Shown: one piece after another, positions 59,810 through 64,000 of the stretch
Numbering within the stretch: position 1 is the first letter of the stretch
Layout: the number at the start of each line of letters is the position of its first letter
Assembly (NCBI GenBank): GCA_040766885.1
Contig: JAXGPP010000008.1
Span: 186,001-250,000, forward strand
Length of the DNA: 64,000 nt
Reading direction: 5' to 3'
Source: JAXGPP01 sp040766885
Lineage (GTDB): Bacteria > Planctomycetota > Planctomycetia > Pirellulales > Thermoguttaceae
Notes under the pieces: model-generated
What the model saw: only the letters and a program-made list of their open reading frames with translations
Database searches by the model: none
What the model was told of the DNA's origin: nothing
Program-made: the position numbers and the translations under genes

Positions 59810-61624
59810 TCATTCCCGGCAGACCCGGGCGTAGAATGCGCCGCAGAGATCCATGCCGGATGCATCATGGAACCATCCCTGCATGGTGGTTCGCCCGGCG
59901 GGCAAGTCGACATGGAACCGCACCCCCCTCGCCGCGCCAGCGGTCTTCGCCGAGAGGCTCTGCCCGGCCACTTCGAGCCGGGCCGCGGCAATCGGCAACC
60001 CTTTGCCGGGTGGAAGCTCACGCCCATACACCGTCTGTTCCGGTCCGGCCGAATCGAGTGCGCAGTCGGTATGGAACGGCCAGCGGCGAAGCTCGATCTC
60101 ATAGCGGCCCGCCCGCTCGACCAGGATGCTCCACGGCCCGCCGCGAGGGCCGCCAACGGCCTGCCCGACGTGTCGGTTGTTGTCGCAGTAGATGTCCTGC
60201 CAGTCGGAACTCGTCAGGTCGACCGGGTTCTCCTCCTCCGCGCCCAGTGAAATCGGCTCGAAATCGGCCAGCCGCGACTCCACGCCCGCCCACCACTTCT
60301 CGTAATGGGCCCGCATCCTCGCCACGACCTCAGGATGCTTAGCCGCTACATCATCGGCCTGGCCAGGATCCGTGCGGATGTCGTACAACTCCTTGCCGAA
60401 CACGAGACGCCAGCGATCCCAGATCACGCACGAGTCCCAGGCCGTTGGCGTCTGCCCGTATTGAACCACGAGCATGCGGTCGGGGAGTTGGGCTTCGGCA
60501 TCCCGCAGGAGCGTCGCCAGGCTGAGCCCGTCAAGCCGAGCCGTCTCAGGCAGTTCGAACTCGCACAGTTCGGCGAGCGTGGGCAACAGATCCTGGATCT
60601 GAGTCGGCGCCGAGATGTCGGTCGGCCCTCGCAGTCCGCCGGCAGGCCAGCGCACGAAGCAGGGCACCCGATGCCCGCCGTCGTAGTATTGGGTCTTGCG
60701 GCCGCGCATGCCGGCATTGTAGGTATTCACGCCGGCCGTGCCGCCGTTGTCGGTCATGAAGATCACAAGCGTGTTCTCGCGCAGGCCGGATTCCTCGAGC
60801 ATCCGATCCAGGCGCCCCATGTTCTCGTCGATATTCGCGATCATGCCGAAGAAGTCGGCTGCTTTCGTTTTCGCGTAAGCCGCGGCGTATTTCGCGTCGA
60901 CCCACAACGGACCGTGCGGCGCGTTGGTGGGAAGATAGCAGAAGAACCGCTCGTTGCGATGCTTGCGCTCGCGCATCCATGCCATCGCTTCATCAAACCA
61001 GAAATCGGTGCAGTAACCGGGCGCTTGACGGATCTCCGTTCCGCGCCGGTATCGGGTGTTGAAACAGTCGTTGTCGAACTCCGGCGCGCTGCTCACACCC
61101 CAGCCCAGGAACCACACGGCGTCCTGGAAGCCGCGATCCATGGGCCGCTGCGGATAGCTGTCGCCGAGATGCCACTTGCCGAAGATGCCGGTGCGGTAAC
61201 CGGCCGACGCGAAGGCCTCGGCCATGGTCGGAATACCGCGTCGAATGAGCGATCGCCCGGCGGTGACCGAAGTCGCCCCGTTGCGGAGCGCGTCCATGCC
61301 GGTCAGCAACTGGCCCCGCGTCGGCGTGCACATCGGTGCCACGTGAAAGTCGGTAAAGCGGATCGACTCGGCGTGCAAAGCGTCGATATTGGGCGTCTTC
61401 AGCACCGGGTTGCCGTGGCACGAAAAATCGCCATAGCCCTGGTCATCGGTCAGGATGATCAGCACGTTCGGCGCGGGCGAGTCGGCAAAGCTCCACCCAG
61501 TGCCGGCGAGGCCTGCCAGAAACGCAACCGCGGCTGCCAGCAGCGCCGCTGCCATCGGCCATTGCCGCCCGACCGGCCGACCATTCTGCATCCCCACACC
61601 ATTCGCCAATCGTTCAAGAAACAT
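59810..61624 (-). CDS. Secreted arylsulfatase (type I, formylglycine-dependent)
   Basis: A 604-residue sulfatase; ATG 61624 has GGAGG eight bases upstream. Signal anchor WPMAAALLAAAVAFLAGLAG. NVLIILTDDQGYGDFSCHGN provides the first metal-binding aspartates, and PMCTPTRGQLLTG holds the CxPxR motif whose Cys99 is converted to formylglycine; GKWHLG follows with the expected Lys and His. DNGGTAGVNTY supplies the later metal ligands and GGHRVPCFVRWP the C-terminal His/Arg segment. The last ~150 residues are an additional beta domain, common in planctomycete sulfatases. It would remove sulfate esters from algal-type polysaccharides. The sulfatase-maturing enzyme is not in the window. Confidence 0.93.
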   Translation of the reverse strand: MFLERLANGVGMQNGRPVGRQWPMAAALLAAAVAFLAGLAGTGWSFADSPAPNVLIILTDDQGYGDFSCHGNPVLKTPNIDALHAESIRFTDFHVAPMCTPTRGQLLTGMDALRNGATSVTAGRSLIRRGIPTMAEAFASAGYRTGIFGKWHLGDSYPQRPMDRGFQDAVWFLGWGVSSAPEFDNDCFNTRYRRGTEIRQAPGYCTDFWFDEAMAWMRERKHRNERFFCYLPTNAPHGPLWVDAKYAAAYAKTKAADFFGMIANIDENMGRLDRMLEESGLRENTLVIFMTDNGGTAGVNTYNAGMRGRKTQYYDGGHRVPCFVRWPAGGLRGPTDISAPTQIQDLLPTLAELCEFELPETARLDGLSLATLLRDAEAQLPDRMLVVQYGQTPTAWDSCVIWDRWRLVFGKELYDIRTDPGQADDVAAKHPEVVARMRAHYEKWWAGVESRLADFEPISLGAEEENPVDLTSSDWQDIYCDNNRHVGQAVGGPRGGPWSILVERAGRYEIELRRWPFHTDCALDSAGPEQTVYGRELPPGKGLPIAAARLEVAGQSLSAKTAGAARGVRFHVDLPAGRTTMQGWFHDASGMDLCGAFYARVCRE

Positions 61625-61851
61625 ATCCGCACCTCCAGAAGAAGTAGCCGATCCCGGTTGGCTTGGTTATAGCCCCAGGGGATGAGCGTTGCCAGGGCGT
61701 TACAACGGGCCGCCCGTTCTGGTGGCATTGCAGCGGTCCGCATTTCCCGTCTCGCATATTGCTTCCCGTCTCGCAGGAAGGCGATAATGGCGACCCTTTC
61801 GCATTCCTCTGAAAGGCCCGCCAAAGAATCCCTCCTGCCGAGAAACCAGTC

Positions 61852-64000
61852 ATGATCCGAATCGTGCGACAGAGTGTAACGACAGCCATCGGGTTCGTTC
61901 TGCTGACAGGCATGGCGATTTGTGCCGAGGAGCCGGCGCGGCCCCCGGAGGCGATGTATCGCGGTGATCTGGCGGCCTATCCCGGCCCGTGGGCATTCGC
62001 CATTCCGCGGGCATCGATCATCTTCGTAAGCGACGCCGAATTGGAGACACTCGCCACCGATCCGGACAAGGTGCTCGATTTGAGTCTCACGCTGGAACGC
62101 AAGCACCTGGCGAGCCTGCGCCAGGTATGCGAACGAGCGCAGGCCCAGGGTTCGCGGACATTGATCGTGGCCTTCGACCACTTCTTCCGCCAGTACCGCC
62201 CGGGACAGGACCACGTGCGCGAGTTGATGCCCGACACCGACGCCTACATTGATAAGATCGCACGCATCGGCAAGTTCGCCGAGCAACACGGGCTAGGGCT
62301 GGAACTGAGCCTGCTCACGCCACTGGAAATCGGCCAGGGATATCGCGAGGCGACCGGCGAGTCGGGCGTGTGGATGCAGTATCGCAAGGGCTTGCGCGAT
62401 CCGGAGAGCGGCCGGTTCAGCGTGCAGTTGTGGCGGCAGACTCGCTGGGTGAACAACAAGGGACCGTTCGATCTGGAAGAGGCAGGCGTCCGGGTGTTCG
62501 CATTCCAGGAACGGCCGCTTCCGGGAACTCCCTATCGCGTCGTGCCGGAAGACTCGATCACCGAGATCACCGATCAGGCCGAGGTTGAAGTGCTCGGCAT
62601 TCAGGCGGAAGGGTTTCCGGCCGTCCGGGTGCGCGTCCACGGCGAGGGAAAGACCGACCGGGCCGGCCTCAACCGGGTGCTGGCCGTGCAAGTGTATCGC
62701 ACGCCCGAGATGGACTACTTCTCGGACAAGGCCCTTCCGTACCTCAAGGGACTCGTCGACCGCTACGCCGACGCCGGGATCAAGCTGAACGGGCTCTACT
62801 CCGACGAGCCGCACCTGATGGGCGACTGGAGCTACCATCGCCATCACGACCATGGCCAGTTCGCCATGCGCTACGTCAGCCCGGGCCTGAGCAAGCGGTT
62901 CGCGGAACGGTTCGGCCCGCAGTTCGCCGACTTGGCGAAGTACCTCGTGTACTTCGCCTATGGCCAGGAGGACTTCGCCATCGACTTGAGCGCCACGCTG
63001 GGCGTGATGCACGTCTTCGGGCCGTCGCCGCAGGATATTCGGCGGACGGCGCTTTTCCGCGCGCATTACTACCGCTTCCTGCAGGACGGGCTTACGGACC
63101 TGTTGGTCCAGGCCAAGCATCATGCCGAAGCGCGAATGGGACGCCGGCTGGAGGCCCGCGCCCACGCCACCTGGGCCGAGAGTCCCACTTGTGACGCCTG
63201 GATCCCGTTCCAGGGCGTCAATGCAAATCATCGCAAATACGAGTACACCTCCGACTTCCTCTGGTCGAACACGGTGCAGCAATCGGCCGTTGCCTGCTCC
63301 GACTACTTCCGCTGGGGCGACTTTCTCACCGGCAACGGCAACGACCATGCCGAGGGCGGCTTCCTCGATCGCAACTACACGGGCCTGACTCTCGCCTGCT
63401 CGACGGGAATCCTCAACGAGGTGCCGTACTCCTACGGAGCGCACTGGGGGATGCCACCGCCCATCGCGCAGCGGCGCTCGGCGGTAGCCGCCGCCTTCGG
63501 CGTGGCCGGCGGCCATTACGGAGCGGTGCAGGACATGCAGCACCGCGACGTCGACGTGCTGATGCTCTACCCTCTCGATCTGACGGCGGTCGAGGAGCGG
63601 TTCGGAAGCTGGATGACGCAATACCCCTATGCGAACTATGTCACCCGGGCCAAGCTGCTTGAGCAGGGCAGAGTTGCCGGCGGCGCGATCGAGCTGGCCG
63701 GGCGGCGATTCACCACGCTTGCGGCGACGTTCGAACCTTTCCCCTCCCAGCGGCTGCTCGACATGATGCGCGAGCTTGCCGAGCAGGGAGGCCGCGTCGC
63801 CTGGTCGGGCCCGCCCCCGGTGTTGACGGACGAGGGGGGCGATGCCGTCGGCCCCTGGTCGGCGTTGTTTGGAGTAAGCTACGAGCCCGGATTGAACGAG
63901 GGCCTCCCCGTACCGGGCCAGCAGGTGCAGTTCGAGGGATCATTCAAAGGCGTACCGCCGCAGGTTATCCTGACTCACGAACTGGTCGACCGCATCTACC
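61852..64000 (+). CDS. Large secreted glycosidase-like protein (3' end cut by window)
   Basis: A plus-strand frame opens at ATG 61852 and runs to the window edge without a stop, giving at least 716 residues. A signal peptide (TTAIGFVLLTGMAICAEE) is followed by a TIM-barrel-like region: LIVAFDHFFRQYRPGQDH, FAEQHGLGLELSLLTPLEIG, DAGIKLNGLYSDEPHLMGDW with an Asp-Glu pair likely in the active site, and RMGRRLEARAHATWAESPT. A later region (YSYGAHWGMPPPIAQRRSAV, LEQGRVAGGAIELAGRRFTT, LLDMMRELAEQGGRVAWSGP) looks like a glutaminase-like domain as in GH42-type enzymes. I cannot name the GH family. It is divergent from the sulfatase gene. Confidence 0.78.
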   Translation, partial: MIRIVRQSVTTAIGFVLLTGMAICAEEPARPPEAMYRGDLAAYPGPWAFAIPRASIIFVSDAELETLATDPDKVLDLSLTLERKHLASLRQVCERAQAQGSRTLIVAFDHFFRQYRPGQDHVRELMPDTDAYIDKIARIGKFAEQHGLGLELSLLTPLEIGQGYREATGESGVWMQYRKGLRDPESGRFSVQLWRQTRWVNNKGPFDLEEAGVRVFAFQERPLPGTPYRVVPEDSITEITDQAEVEVLGIQAEGFPAVRVRVHGEGKTDRAGLNRVLAVQVYRTPEMDYFSDKALPYLKGLVDRYADAGIKLNGLYSDEPHLMGDWSYHRHHDHGQFAMRYVSPGLSKRFAERFGPQFADLAKYLVYFAYGQEDFAIDLSATLGVMHVFGPSPQDIRRTALFRAHYYRFLQDGLTDLLVQAKHHAEARMGRRLEARAHATWAESPTCDAWIPFQGVNANHRKYEYTSDFLWSNTVQQSAVACSDYFRWGDFLTGNGNDHAEGGFLDRNYTGLTLACSTGILNEVPYSYGAHWGMPPPIAQRRSAVAAAFGVAGGHYGAVQDMQHRDVDVLMLYPLDLTAVEERFGSWMTQYPYANYVTRAKLLEQGRVAGGAIELAGRRFTTLAATFEPFPSQRLLDMMRELAEQGGRVAWSGPPPVLTDEGGDAVGPWSALFGVSYEPGLNEGLPVPGQQVQFEGSFKGVPPQVILTHELVDRIY

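Overview
The window looks like a chromosomal piece of a planctomycete (Planctomycetota, probably Pirellulales-like). The evidence is GC-rich DNA; a secreted protein beginning with the planctomycete LEPR-XLL type signature (LEPLESRCL); several QFSLRTL-type membrane-anchored hypotheticals; an SHD1-domain propeller; and many secreted Tat-type Gfo/Idh/MocA dehydrogenases, DUF1080 proteins, a sulfatase and PQQ-type propellers. No rRNA, tRNA or CRISPR array was seen.

Layout. 0-7.4 kb: the end of a BtuF/FhuD-like binding protein, a primary-type sigma factor with a TTG start, a zinc-ribbon membrane protein, a methyltransferase, a DUF1080 protein, a nucleotide-sugar-type epimerase and an orphan BlaI-type repressor. 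7.4-10.6 kb: Gfo/Idh dehydrogenase, xylose-isomerase-like TIM barrel and DUF1080 hydrolase on one strand, a set that fits a 3-keto-glycoside route. 11.0-18.7 kb: four secreted plus-strand enzymes (GH95 type, an alpha/alpha-toroid protein, a GH29-like protein with a discoidin module, a GH5-like protein), probably for fucose-rich glycans. 21.8-43.9 kb: a papain/lipase fusion, a Calx-beta/RTX surface protein, an SHD1 propeller, a B12 radical SAM enzyme, a GH43-like protein, an FAD oxidoreductase with flanking sugar-binding-like modules, a trypsin-like protease, a Gfo/Idh enzyme and an ABC-FtsX-AttH operon. 52.8-64 kb: Gfo/Idh, HEAT-repeat protein, PQQ propeller with an inserted methyltransferase, arylsulfatase, and a large secreted glycosidase-like protein cut by the window end.

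The most unusual parts are two blocks of short minus-strand genes, 18.5-20.8 kb and 44.0-51.7 kb. Between these genes lie 71-142 bp imperfect palindromes that begin and end with CCAAC/GTTGG-type boxes, have asymmetric inner arms and carry hairpins in the middle. They often contain or touch the stop codon of the gene before. This is the architecture of integron attC sites and gene cassettes. No integron integrase is visible, so both blocks look like CALIN arrays (clusters of attC sites lacking an integrase). The upstream end of each array has the same duplicated ~0.7-0.85 kb 'platform' with a TTGGAA-N17-TAGGAT-type promoter facing the cassettes, a GTTGG site just before the first gene, and a strong promoter facing away. 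The cassette-facing promoter leader occurs four times in total. Several cassette products share an N-terminal QFSLRTL membrane anchor joined to unrelated C-termini, and one pair of cassettes has fused into a single reading frame through an attC-like site.

All calls come from reading the sequence and from knowledge of protein families; no database search was run.
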